Assembly: GCF_027409185.1 (NCBI RefSeq)
Contig: NC_084472.1
Location: 95,434,427 to 95,498,426 of the forward strand
DNA from: Cynocephalus volans
Lineage: Eukaryota; Chordata; Mammalia; Dermoptera; Cynocephalidae
Direction of reading: 5' to 3'
DNA length: 64,000 nucleotides
This document shows, in pieces, positions 1-14,100 of the stretch. Position 1 is the stretch's first letter. Each line of letters opens with the position of its first letter. The notes beneath the pieces were generated by a model. It did not search any database. It was not told the DNA's origin and saw only the letters and a list, made by a program, of their open reading frames with translations. The position numbers were made by a program, and so were the translations under genes.

Positions 1-3000
1 TGGGTATACAGGAGCGAAAAAAACAGGACAGGTTCCTGCAATCATAGAACCAAGTCTGCTGAGGTTGTTTTCATACTTTCAAGTGTATCCCCAGAGAATC
101 TTGAGTGAGCACAGGAATCTAGAACGGAGCCCAGGAATCAAGGTTTTTGGTTTGTTTTTTATTTTTAACTTAATAAGTATTTCAAAAATCACTTCAAGCA
201 AATATAAATATAAATGCTTAGGAATCAGAATAACTGTTAATGCAGAATCTTTATTGGACATTTATATTTCTCCTTTTGTGAGTTTCCTGTTTTCCCTTTT
301 CTCTTTATAGACCCCTGACATTAATATTTGTTCATCATACATACTACAACTATTCCTTTTTATTTTTTTACTTCTTTTGATTTTATCATTTTAAATATGT
401 TTTAGATTAGTATACAGCTAAATGTCAATTTTCTCCTTTATGCTTCTGCCTCTTTTATTATGCTTAGAAAGGTTTTTCTAACCATAACCTTAAAAAAAAA
501 TCCTAGGAGCTAGTTGACTTTTTATGGTTTCCACTGAAATAGTTTATCTGTAATATCTTTCTGTGTACTATATGATATAGGCATCTAACTTTTTTCTAAA
601 TGGATACAAATTGGATAGCCAATTACATAATATATCGAATCCTCAATTTTATCCAACCAATTATTCACATATGTGTCTATTTCTGAACTGTATAGTCTGT
701 CCCATAGAACTATTTTTCTCTTCCTATAAAACTACTATATGTTTTAGGTAGTGAGGTTTTACAGTGTATTTTGATACAGGGAAAGGGAGGTCTTCCTCAT
801 TATTTCTTTTTGTTCAAGCTCTTCCTGACTACTTTTACCTATTGTCTTTCAGAAATTTAGAATAAATTTGTTTAGATTTTTTAAAAATACACTTGGGATT
901 TTGATTAGAACTGTATTGGATTTATAAGTTATTTTGAGAAGAATGAAATCTTTTTTTTTTTTTTTTTGTCTTTTTGTGACCGGCCGCACTGCGCTCAGCC
1001 AGTGAGCACACGGGCCATCCTTATATAGGATCCGAACCGGCGGCAGGAGCGCTGCTGCACTCCCAGCGCCGCACTCTCCCGAGTGCGCCACGGGGTCAGC
1101 CCTATGAAATCTTTATAATACTGTATCTTTCATCCCATGAATATTCCATGTTGCTTTAAAGACTATTTAGATAGTCTTAGAAAATAGAAAGCTCAAATCT
1201 TCTTTTGTGTTATTGAGTAAAGTTTCCTGACTTACTTCACTGGATTCACTTCTAAATATTTTATAGTATTGCTGCTATTGTAAATGAACTTTTTTCTCTA
1301 CTTCATTTTGCAGTAGTAACTGCTGGAATGTAGGGGAAATTTTTTCTTGGTTCTCTAAAATTCTGGATTGTTTATTTTTGGTAAATAACTGTAATAACTG
1401 TTTCATTTCTTCTTTTATATTATACCTCTTTTTTTTTTCCTTGTCTCGTTTCAGTGGTCACTACCTCCCAAGCAATGTTAAGTAGGAGTGATAATTGGGG
1501 CATTACTTTCTTATTTCTAACATTAATGGGATCCTGAAAATGTTTAGTCATTAAGTGTGATGTCTACTGTTGGTTTCTAATATTCTTTATCAAATAAGGA
1601 ATTAATTTCTATATTTAGAATACTAAGTGGTTGTATAAGGAATGACATTGACTACTGTGAAAAGCTTCTTCAACATCTATTAAGCTCTAATGTATATCTA
1701 AGAGTATTTCAGTTGATTCTCAGATTCTCTTAGGTTTGACCCCTAACTCTAATACTTTGTATTTTTTATAATCTGAAGGAAGTTATTTAATCCACCTGTA
1801 CTCAGTTTCCTCATCTGTAAATAAAAAGGAACAATACCTACCTGATAGGGTTTGAGGCAACCGTGAGCCAATATACATAAATAGCTTTGTGCTGTGCAAG
1901 ATATATATATTAATTGCTCATATTACCTATTATTCTTATTTGTTTTATTCTAAAGTATGATCATTTACCCGAAATTCATTATAAATTTCTATTCTCCTTT
2001 ACCATCTGTTTTTGTTGCTGTCGTTTTATTTCTATTTTATGTTTTATTACATTGGCTTTACCTTCCAAAATTCCTGATTTTAAAGGAAATAGAATATTGT
2101 TAGTTATGATGTTGCTTATTGGTATGAGATATAAAGATTCTATCTTCCATTCCCTTTTTATTTTTAAAGATTTTTTCAGAAATATAGGCTGAACTTTATA
2201 TTTTTGACTGTCATATAACTGGATTACTAGCAAAAACCTATTATTTGTAGTGAATTATACATTATACTTTTAAATTTGTTAACTTTTCATTAAAGATATT
2301 TGTACATAAGCTTACAAGTGTGTATAAAGTTTTTTGTTGTAGGTGTTATTACAAGGATTACACTAGTTTTATAACTTGCCCAGAAAAGTTTTTTGGGCGG
2401 CTTTTCATATTTTTCTATGTTTTGAAACCAAATATGCTCTTGCATGAGCACAAGTGATTTATAATGCCTCATAATTGAGAATCATTCATCTACACTTAAA
2501 GGTATCATGCCTTATAAAGTCAGATATCTAATAAATCATTTCTGATAATAATGAAAGTGAGATTGTGACTCATGCACATTAAGATTAAAAATTCTTATGG
2601 GAAGGGAAAAGAATTAAACAATTTTACCTCACTAAGTTCATGCTGCCTTTGCATCTTCTTCTCAAAAGTAGCTTTCATTTGTGTTAGTAATTCATACTAA
2701 AAGAGAAAATAAAAATGCTGTTTTATTCTATTTTTAAATTGTATAAATTACTTCAATATGATCACTAACTCACCTTATCTAAAACAGTTTGCCTTTTAGC
2801 TTCCAAACTGGGTTCCAAAAGGAGATTTTTTCCTGTAAGATAAATCTCTGGTTTATTTCCAGGTAAAGATCACATTTTTTCTCAGGAAATCTGAGCTGAA
2901 GTAAGGGAAGACATACTTGCTAGTTCCTCAATACTTTTTACTAAGTCATCCTTGTCAGTAATAATTTGTTTCAGTTGAGGCAAAGTCAGAAACTGTTCTA

Positions 3001-5111
3001 GTAAAATCTCTTCTTGTTCATTCATATCTGTGAGTTGTGACACACTAGAAACACAAAAGAAAAAATGTTGTTAATGAGTATCAGTCATCTAGTTTTTCTC
3101 CATGATGATATTCAAAAATTTTCAGTTTTATTTGGTTGATAGGGTTTTAAATAATTTTTATATATACATGTCAGAAGGCTAATTGTAAACTTAAAAGCGT
3201 ATAAAACATCGACCACAATAGGACACAAGGTAGTCTGTAATATATTCTTGATGAAATTTGTAGAAGTGAATTCTGGTCCAATGCACATACAGACATCCAT
3301 TTTCTTTAAAATCACAACTCTGGGAAAGTGTTCACATTTATACAAGGGTACTTCAAAAAGTTTGTGGAAAAAATGGAATTGAAAGATAATACAAATCTTT
3401 CCATGAACTTTTTTGATGACCCCTAGTACGGTGACCTGAAGTTAACAATAAGAAAGTCTATTCAACTCAGGTAAAGAAAAAAGGATGAAACTAGGATTCT
3501 CTTTTATTTAGCTGAGGCTCCTTAAAATAGGTAAGCAGTAAAATAGTTAAACATTCTTTTTCTTGTTCATAACTCTGTTTAATTGCTTTGAAATATCACT
3601 TTTTTTCCCCCCCAATTTCCCTGATAGGAACCAGCCTTACTGATAAGTAAAACTTAAGCTATTTATTTCCTCCAAGCATAACTGTTGATGCTGAATGATG
3701 GTTACATGGAAGCTCATTATACTATTCTCTTCACCTTTTTGTGTTTTTGACATTTTCATAGCATTTTAAAAAAAATTAAAAAAGGAAGAAACTTAAAAAA
3801 GAAAAATAAGAAAGACAATCTTTACATAATGGGAGCTCCTACTCATGGGATTGTTGTGAGCATTATTACAATGCATTTTAACCCTTAACATGCATGTAAT
3901 ATATTATAAATATTCATTAATTTATTATTATTAGCAGAAATAATAAATCACTATTTCTTAAGAATGACTGTAAAACATTGGGTCAAATAAAAGTAAACTT
4001 CTTTTTTAAACTATAGGCTTTCTAATGGGTATTTGGCTCTAAGTCCTTGGTGCGATATATCCTAAAGACAAAAAGAACTACAAAAAAACGTGAACTACAT
4101 TCAGTAGTCTTGGTGATAGTAGCCTTATAAGTATTATAAACCTTCAATGGGGGTATAAAGGATGCAATGCTTCCCAAAATTGAATGGCCACAAAACACTT
4201 TCATGGAGAATCTCAAAGGAGCAGTGTTCATAAAAAAATGGTACCTTAAACTTGAATAATACAAACATCTCCATAAATTTCAATAAAATTTTGGCTCTGT
4301 AAAGACACCTTGCTAATACTTTTATAACATTAATCTATTTCCCTCTATACAAAGTTTGTCTACTAAAGGAACAATGAAAGATTTAAACTAGGCCAAGATA
4401 TATTTTGAAATCATCAGGAATACTGTATTCAGAAGTAATTTTCAAAGAATACAAGCCACACGAGAGAAAGGACCTTGTTATCTTGATTACTATTATAACT
4501 GGCATCTAGAAAAATCCTTGGGTATATACTAGTCACTCAGTGAATACAACTTAGAAGGCCTACAACTGATTAATAAAACTTTCCCACTAAGACAATCACA
4601 ATATAGGAACAGTGAATATTTTTAAAATATTTTTATTTAATAAGAATATGAAATGATCTGGTTTATATATTATAAATAAAATAGAAAATGATACCAACTT
4701 AAGTTTTTTACCTTAGTTCTGAGAGTTCTGGAAATGCATCAGGGACATCTGGCATCTTGTAACCAAAACCATTCTGGCTTATCTAAAGAAGAGTTTTAAA
4801 TGGTATTAAATTTCAGCCATCTTTTTGACCGCTCCCATTTACTTTTAAAAGTAATTTTTAATGTACTGTATCCATAACTGCTTTCATTATCACATCTTCA
4901 TCTTCACACTTCACATTGTCCTTACTCTTCCCTTCTTCCTTCAGTCTATTTTTTCAGTGTAACTTTGTACATTTAGGGTTACATTTTTTTTTTCAGTGAG
5001 GCCATGTGAGTAACTGTGTTAGCTCTTTCTTGGGCAGGTCTGTGGCTGTAAAATAAATCTCTTAAGTGTATCTGCGACAGGTGTGGAGAATTATCTGTGG
5101 ATTTCATTGAG

Positions 5112-5164
<53 letters not shown>

Positions 5165-8100
5165 TTTCTCTCAAGTGAAAGTCATTGTGTAGAAAAACTT
5201 AATAACTTGGCAGTGGTCTGAAGTTACATACCCATCTTAGATGAGTCAGTGGGGTAGATAAGGAACAGAATGAATATACATGATTTTTTATACTTGAGGA
5301 CCCTTGAAAAGTTGTCTTGTAATTTTGTTTACACTACTAGTTGTAGTTTGTACATAACATTCAGTAACACAATGATGAAAGGTTTTGGAAAAACAGTCCA
5401 CTTGGGTGTAAATTCTAAATGATAAACTCTGAAATTAGTAATGTTGGATATAAGGTTTTACAATATTTGAGTATTACTATGGGTGATATTTACTAAAGGT
5501 TAAAACTGAAGGTTTTTCAATCCCTTTAAATGTTTTATGCACAAAGTATCAGTTTCCCTCTCAGTAACATCCCATATAGCAACAATTACCAGCTTAATTT
5601 AAGAAAATGCGATTTAAAAAAAATTTTGAAATACAGTGGGATGCTTGAAGCCCTTAGCATGCTATAGCAGACCCTCCACAATTTGACACCTATTTCTCCT
5701 TCATGATCACTTCTTGTGCCTATGTCTGTACCCTATATGACAGCCAGAGAGATCTATTTTAGGCAGCTTCACAAAAATGCCATCTGGTTTGAACCTCAAT
5801 GCCTTTGTCAGTGTTACTGCCTCTCACAGAATGCCTTATATATCTCCTTGTTATCCTGGCAAATTCATAACCATCTTTTAAAATCTGGCCTCAAGCATAA
5901 ATTCATTCCTTCATTTATCAGCCTCATTTTTACTGAACACCTACTATATGTATCAGGCATGGTTTGAGGCAGTAAGGATAAAGTGGTGAAGAAAACACAC
6001 TCATATTTTGTAAAGATATCCCTACTAGTTCTACCTAGGTCCCTGGGAGCACTGAACATTCCCTCAGTTATGAGTCTCTTCCATAACTCTATACTGTCTT
6101 TCTCTTCTACTCTACTAGAAGTTCCTTATTTGCAATTATTTGATTATTTGTTGGTTACCTCTCTGTGTTTGTTAACTTGAATTGAGAAATGTGATTTAAT
6201 CTCTTTATATTTTGTGCCTACTTAGTGGATGACACAAGGAGGTAGATGATAAATGTTTGCTGGTTGAATGAATATTTCAAAGGTACAAAATATAGATAAT
6301 TAAAGATACAAACCGGTACTGAAGTGTCTGTTGTGGGAACAGGTAATGGCAGATTTGAAAGGACACCAAATGAAGGAGCAGCGGGTTTGGCTGTGGTATA
6401 ACTTGTTGTTGAAGAAGAAACAGTGTCAGCAACAGATAAAGAAGTTACATTCCTGTTGGCTTCTTGTGAGGGATATGGAGGAAGAAATGGAAAACCTTGA
6501 GAAGCATAAGGAGGCATCCCACCTGGGTTACTATAAAGGCTACAGAGAAAAAAAGAATCATCATCAGATTAGGTTTTAAGGGTAAGATACGTAAAATTAT
6601 TGCTAAATTGTTCTAAATAGCAATGGTCATGTATTATAGACGGAATCTGTTTATGGCAGGTGATAATTGTTTTTATAATTATAAAACAGAATTAAATGTT
6701 ACATAAATTGATAAACTAGGAATGCTTAAAGAAGAATTGTGGTTTCTGTGAAAAAGAAGATGAATATTTTAGAAAGCCTACAATTCAACTGGTCAGAGTA
6801 GAAATGAACAGACAGGACATTTTTGAGTTTTCAGCATTTCATTGGCATCAGTCAGTATGTTCAAGGAGGGAATGGAGAACAATATATTTTTGTGTGTGTG
6901 TGTGTGACCGGTAAGGGGATCGTAACCCTTGGCTTGGTGTCGCCCGCACCTCGCTCAGCCAGTGAGCACACCGGCCATCCCTATATAGGATCCGAACCCG
7001 CGGCCGCGGCGCTATCAAGTGCCGCTGGCTCCCAGTGCCGCACTCTCCCCAGTGAGCCACGGGGTCGGCCCAAGAGAACAATATTTAATCAAGAAAATTT
7101 ATTCAAGTTGAGGCTAGTTAGTAGCTTTCAGTATATTTGGCAAAATCTGACTGAAAGTCAAGACTGCTTTTCTAGAAAATTGTAAAAGAAAATTAAACGT
7201 ACAGATAAGCTAAAAATGTTAAGATATTAAAAACAGATGCATTATACAAGGGTACTTCAAAACATTTGTGGGAAAATACAGTTGAAAGATAACCGAAATC
7301 TTTCCATAAACTTTTTGAAGTATCCTCATATAAACATGAATATATGTTAGAAAGAATGACACAACATTATGTACTTGGTATTCAATCAGACAACAATGTA
7401 GTCAATATTTAGTTTTGCAAGATAACAAATATTTACATTTAATTCTTTTTCCCCCTTAGAAAAGTTCAGAGAGAACCATTATAAAAGAATTAGGGTAATT
7501 CAGGCCTAAATGCAGACTGAGAATCATCTAAATACCAATATTTGAATTAATACAGTAAGTTTACATGGGTTGATCACTCTCATGTAAAGGATAAAGGACT
7601 TATGGTTATGTTTTAAATATAATACTAACTATGAAAATGTTTCATTTTGTATTAAAACATTCTAAAATTAAAAAGCTTAAACAATTTTTTATGGGAGTAC
7701 TTTTATTTCACTTAATGACATAAACTAACCTGAGTTCAAACTTTTATTGAAGAAAGCATTTGTTAAAGATTTTTGAAATGTACACTAATGACACTAATAT
7801 TTATATGAAAACATAAACAAGTAAGAATATAAAGAAAAAAGATCTGAAAAAGGAGGGTAAAGAGATATTAGCTTTGCCCTATAGCAAAACAAGTTTTAAA
7901 ACCTTAATAATAATTAAAAAAAAAAAAAATTAAAGCATAGTACTAAGTGAACGGATAGATAGGTAAATGGAACTAAATATAAAATCCAGAAAAGGCCCAA
8001 ACACATATGGGAATTAGAGTATAATAAAGATAGAATCTCAAGTGAAAAACAGAACAGTCAATAAATAGTTTTGGGGCATCTAGAAAAATTAAACTGGAGC

Positions 8101-11100
8101 CAGATCCTCATATTTACAATCGGATAAAAACCTAATGGATCAAGGATTCAAATGTGAGGAAAAAAAAAAATCTTAAGAGAAGAAATCAATGGGAAATTAT
8201 AACTTTGAGGTGGGAAAGGATTTCCTGTGATCCCAAATTCAGAAGTCATAAGAGAAAATAATGATAAATTCCACTTTAAAAAAAATTCTCCACGACAAAG
8301 CCCTTTATAACACAAATAACAAGTGTGGGGGAAAACATTTGAAACTCATATCAAGACAGAGAGTAATTTCTCTAATACATAAAGAATTTCTATGAATTGA
8401 TAAAAGATTAACAACCTAAGAGAAAAATGGAAAACAAGGTAGTATACACAGCTTACAGAAAAGGAGGAAAAATAAAAGCATAGGAAATGATGCTCAACTA
8501 CACTGGTAGTAAGATATATACAACTAATTATACTAACATCTCATTTTCTGCCTCTAAATTGGCAAAGATCCATTTGATAATATACTACACGTTGGCAAAG
8601 GGTATCAGGAAATAGGCATTGTATATAGAAGTAGAAACTGGTATAACTACTCTGGAGGGCAATTTTGAAGTATTTGTCAAAATTACAAATGTGCACACTA
8701 CTTCTAGAATTTATCCAACAAATATGCTCACATTTGGGTAAAATATTATTTTTAAGGTTACTTATTGCATCATTGAGGGCAATAAAGGCCAGTCCTTTTA
8801 GGAAAGATTGCAAACAATGAAAATATCCATCAATAGAAGTCTTGCTAAATAAATAATAGTACATCCATAAATGAATACTTTGCAGCTGTAAAGAATAAAT
8901 GAGGAAGTGCCTTACACACTAACATAACAAACTCTCCAAACCATGCCATTTAGTGGAAAAAAAAGCAAGGGAATAGTATGATTCTAAACCAATCTCCTTT
9001 ATTTTGAACTCAGTAGCAGGTACAACCCATAAAATTATCTAAGAAATTCATCAAACTTGATTTATAATGATGTGCACTGTGTCATAGAAAATCTATTTGT
9101 AAAATTGTTGGCTTGTATTTTCAAATAAGATGAATGAATTTATGTCCAACCCTATCTCTATATAACATAGGAAATACAGTTTTTGGATAAAGAATATCCC
9201 AATTCTTTACCCAAAAAGAAGGATTCAGGACTCTAGGATGTAGATAACAGGAAGGCAAAGATGAGGGGGAAAGGGCTGAAGTACCTAATGAGCTGGATGG
9301 GCTAGCTAAGGAGATTTCCACACAGTGCTGAAGATGCTGTCTGAATTTTGAACAAGAAAAAGTTCTTGGAAATTAAGAAGGACTGGGAAATAAAGCCAAG
9401 AAATTTCTCAGGAAGAGGAAAGAAAAATAGAAACACGGACAATAAGAAAATCAGATATTCTAAGAGCTTCAATATCAGACTTAAAGGAGTTCCATGAAGA
9501 AAGAAGAGTGAAAAAAAGCGATGGAAATTACAACAAAAAATTAATTTACTAGAAATGAAGACAAATCTCCAGACTGAAAGGGCCCTTAAAATACCCAGCA
9601 CGTTGAAAGAGACCAGCAACAAGTTGCATCATCATGAAGTTTCAGAAAACCAAAGATAAAGTTACAAATGATCAGAAATAAAAACGGCACTGGGTATCTT
9701 AGTAACATGGAAGCTTAAATACAGACGATAGAGCAATGCCTTCAAAATTCTGAGTGAAAAACCACTTCAACCTAAAATTTGATCTGTATCAACTATCAAG
9801 CGTGAGGGTATGTTAAAGACATTTATGGACTTAAAAAAAAGTCTCAAAATTTATCTTCCAAGCTTCTTTGGCATACTGTATTCTCCAAAAATGGCCATGT
9901 CAATATTTCTGGTCCCACATGTTCTTTCAGAGCTTTGTCACTCCCCTGCCCCAAGAGGAAAAGCCTATTTCCTTCCCCTTGAATCTGGTCAGGACTTGGT
10001 AATTGCCTCAACAAACAGAATGTAGCAGAGGTGACACTGAATTGACTTCAGCAGCTAAATCAGAGAAGGCAATATGACTTTCTCATAGTTGTCTTTCAGT
10101 ATGTTCACCCTTGGAAACCAGCCATCACATTGTAAGGAAGCCCAAGGCACACAGAGAAGCCACATCCAGGTATGCCATTGACATCCCCAGGTAAAGCTTC
10201 TGCTGAGAACCAGCTGATGATGAGTAGAGCACGTATGAGCTCTCTCTCATGAACCCTGCCTGAACTGCAGATTAGTGAGTAAAACAAGTGTTTTCATTGT
10301 TTTAAGCCATAATGTTGTGGGTAATTTGTTATGCAGCTTTAGTAACCAGAACAGAGTTTGGTACCTGGAAGTAGAATGCGACCAAGCACAGGTGAAGGCT
10401 GGAAAAACCCTCAGGAGAGTATGAAAGACTGAAAGGCCTCGAAAAGACTGTTAGCAATAGCCTGATGGGTCTTTGACGAGATGGTCACTGGAAAGGAATT
10501 CTGTATTAGTGCAGTTTACCAACACTGTTGCTTGCAATAATGTGGAAAAAAGAAAATGTATTAGTGAATTTCAATGTCTAGCTAAGGAGATATCTAAACA
10601 GTGTTCCAGCTTCCTTAAGATTCTCAAATTAAGAGTGGCCGTGGCTCACTTGGGAGAGTGTGGTGCTGATAACACCAAGGCCACGGGTTCAGACCCCTAT
10701 ATAGGGATGGCCGGGTACCTGCCTTCTTAGCGCAGTAGGCAGCGCGTCAGTCTCATAGGGATGGCCGGTTGCTCACTGGGTGAGCGTGGTGCTGACAACA
10801 CCAAGTCAAGGGTTAAGATCCCCTTATCGGTCATCTTTAAAAAAAAAAAATAGATTCTCAAATTAAGAAACAGATTAAAAAGCAAACCTTGAACCCAGAG
10901 CGAACTAGAAAATCTTTTGTTAACACCTCTGAAAGAACCAAGGCAGTGCCTCAGAGAACTGTCCAGTAAGAAAAAAGCCATCTACAGCTTCTAAGAATCT
11001 TTAGGGAAAAGTCTCTCCACAGCCTCACTAGAAGCCCAACAACATATTCTGCAGAGGCTTGTAGGTGTTGCTTTTTATCTAACAAAATGAATGAAAACAG

Positions 11101-14100
11101 ATTCAAAAGAAAATCATAAACATTTAAAAGGAATTGCATCATCTTGGTGTAAAAGGGACTAAGACAGTACCAAATGAAAAAAGGCCTTTGGACCCTTCTA
11201 TAGGCAGGAAGCAGGCTGAAAAAAAAAACTACTCATCCACAAACAAGGGCTACATTTTACAGAAAGGAAAAATGACTCAGAAACAGAACCAAGAACCCAG
11301 AATTATTCTGTGAAGAATCATTCACACAAAGTAAGACTAAGCCCTAATCAAAAAAATGTGCCCAGTTAGATTTCAGGATTGCTATGGACCAGCAACTCCT
11401 GTGTGCTTCCTGTTTTCTTCCTTTTTGAGTAGAATGGTCTACAGTGGTTATCCTAGGCTTGTTCTATGTTGTATGGTGGGTGTGTGAGAGGCAGCTACCT
11501 TGTGTCTTTAATTCACTTGTCTTCAGATCAAGAGTAATTGCTCTTAAGGAAAGCCCCTGAGAAACCTCATTTCTATTGGAACCTAATTTACATGGTGAAA
11601 CCCTAGACTCTGAACACAAGCCTGATTCTGTAATATTATGAACTGTGGAAATTCTTGGGGGAAGGGATGAGTGAATTTTCCTATATAGGAGATGGGAATA
11701 TAACTTGTGGTCAGAAGGAGAACTGTGAAAGATTGTATTTTCCAAAATGGCCACAGACAGAATTCCAGTCCCATATGCTCTTCTTGAGCTTTTCCACCCT
11801 ATTGAGAGATGGGAGTCTATTTCCCTTCACTTTTCAATCCAAGTGAGACTTTGTGGCTGACTTTACAAACAAACTACGCAGAAATGATGCTAGAATGTCA
11901 TTATATTACATTGGTGAATGTCACTACAACAGAATGACATCCAGGACTACATCATAATGGGCAATGCAGCTTCCATGTGGCTGGCTTGCTCTCTCTCCGG
12001 GGATGCTCGCCCTTGGAACTCAACCCGTCATGCTATGAGGAAGCCTAGGTCACATGGAGAGGCCATATATAATGTATGAGCTGACAGCCTTTGTTAAGGT
12101 CTCAGCATTCGGCTAACATTAACTGCCAGATATGAAAATTAAGAGGGGCTTCAGATGGTTTAACCTCTCAGACTTCAAGCCACACAAGCTAATGCAAAAA
12201 AGTGGAGCAAAAACAAGTGATCTTCACTGCTCCCTAACCAAACTGCTGATTCGTAATAAAAACAAGTGTTGTCATTATATTAACCACAAGTTTTAGGTTA
12301 ATTTGTTACGCATCCTTAGTAACTAGAACATATCTTTACTCAGGAAACTACTCAGTCAATAAATCAAGAGACTAGAGAATAGCCTGAGAAAGAAAAAAAC
12401 ATAAAATCCAAGAAATGGAGAACCTAATACAAGAAAGTTGCAAAGGGAAATCCCAGGAAGACAATAAAGGGAAGTTAATGGATGAGAACTATACAATAGT
12501 CAGAGAGAGTAATTCAGAATGGAGAACAAAAGTAAAGCACTGTCTGCAAGGGAAAAAAAAAATGGAAACTAGAGATTACCCGACTGTCTGATGATGTGAA
12601 AAAATGATTACGATTTTTCAGATCTTCTAAAAGCTCTGTGGAAATTTAATGAGATCTTAAAATTTAAGAAGATTTGTAAAATTAAGAAGATCTAAGAAAA
12701 CAAAACCAATGGAAAATTGAGGTAATTATTAATCCAGAAAAAAGTAAAAATGTATACCATAATGGAAATGTAATCATGGTAACATATTTGGCTCAGTAGT
12801 GAACAATAATTAGAGTCGAATTAATAAAAAACACCAAATATGAACTTACATAAAAATCACATTATAATTTCCCTGGGAGGAGAATGAGGAAGAAAGTTTT
12901 GTGGAAAAATAGCCAAAATCCTCATCTATCATAATAGGAGGTCAATAGATAATATCTAAAATGAAAGAATCAAGGGATAGCCGTATATATACATTATTCA
13001 GAAAGATGAAAGTCAATATTAGAAGAAACAGCTAAAAGCAGAAAACACAGTTGCCTCTGAAAAGTATGGATGTATTTGTGTGAAGGTGGGGATGTGGAAA
13101 TCAGAGGATTGCCTTTTAACATTATTTGATTTTTTCAAACTATTTTAAATTATTTAATTACTTTAACAAATTAAAATATATGCAAAATTTTGTATTTGTT
13201 ATAAATATACTTACTATGGAAATGCTGTTGAACTAGGAGCTAAAACTGGAGGATTCTTCCAAAACTCATCCAGTAGACTCTGAATAATTTTTCCAAGATC
13301 TGAGTGCATTGTAAACTGAAAGTAACAGTAATACAAGATGATTAAAATCACTTTCAGAAAAAGATTACACAGTCTCATTAGAATAATATCACTTTAATCT
13401 TAGTCCACTTTTTCAGGTTAATAATTAAATGAAAAGCAAAGGATATTTTGTCAACTAAACAACAACAATCCACAACTTAAAAACTTAAAACATTTTCTTT
13501 TAGAATCAATACCATAAATATTTGGTAATTAGCAAATCAGGTTAAAAGTCCATTTAATTAATAATGGAACTGAAATAGTTCCACATTTCACTACTTACAA
13601 TAATTTGAGGGTTCAAAGGTAAATACTGAAAGCACATTTAAGTAACAGTCCTTCATGTTAATTAACCATATCATATCCTAAGAACTTTAAGGCATAGTCT
13701 TAAATAAACATAGTATTATCTATTATTATACACAGTGAAGCAATTTATCGAAAATTACTGATTCCAAAATGAAATTTTATATGCATTTCAGATTTCTAAA
13801 ATATTTATAAAAAGCAATACATCTGTTATATTACTCTGAAATAAATTATACCATATACATACATTGTTTACTAATGGAGAGGTAACATATACTCCTTGTT
13901 TATCCATTAAGTGATGTCTTATCGGTGGATAAACACTGATCACAGGTTTTTCCTGAGGAAATTGTGGAGGAAGCAATCTGGTAAAGGTAGAACAAATGGA
14001 AAAACAAAAACAACAAATGTTACATGGTATGGTCATAATCCTAAAAGACACGGTCATAATTCTAAAATAAAGTTAGTTAAAAGCAAATTAAATTTTCACA

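Larger units (their letters stand above)
3045..6313. other. VPS37A introns 5 and 6, contents
   Basis: Apart from exon 6 (4712-4782), the MITE at 3343, a weak MIR at 3836, the (TA)n at 5112 and a faint L2-like piece near 5880-6000 ('ACTGAACACCTACTATATGT'), I see nothing recognisable in these AT-rich introns. Confidence 0.6.
9857..12331 (+). mobile_element. MaLR-type LTR retroelement, two LTRs plus internal region
   Basis: Two related LTR-like segments lie in the same orientation: about 9857-10349 and 11735-12331. Both begin near 'GTATT-TCCAAAA-ATGGCCA', share 'CTCTCT' and 'GCCCTTGGAA', and end with the MLT1-like 'TTAAGCC…AATTTGTTATGCAGC / GTTACGCATC…TTAGTAAC'. The roughly 1.4 kb between them resembles MaLR internal sequence (non-autonomous; no gag/pol/env frame seen). 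A SINE is inserted within at 10634-10851. Exact ends and subfamily were not determined. Confidence 0.65.

Noticed and set aside
954..1103. Assignment of the SINEs to horse (ERE) or bat (VES) families
   Set aside because: The head GGCCGRSCCCGTGG is superficially similar, but the TATATAGGATC core and tRNA-Ile boxes differ from those families as I recall them.
1..2627. The last VPS37A exons (residues 324-397)
   Set aside because: I looked on the minus strand for the conserved SCSASALQARLK and EIDDFLSSFMEKR regions and did not find them; the stretch is L1, SINE and MIR.
10721..10757. A tRNA-Met gene
   Set aside because: Only the 5' half up to the anticodon is present; there is no 3' half, T arm or B box of its own.
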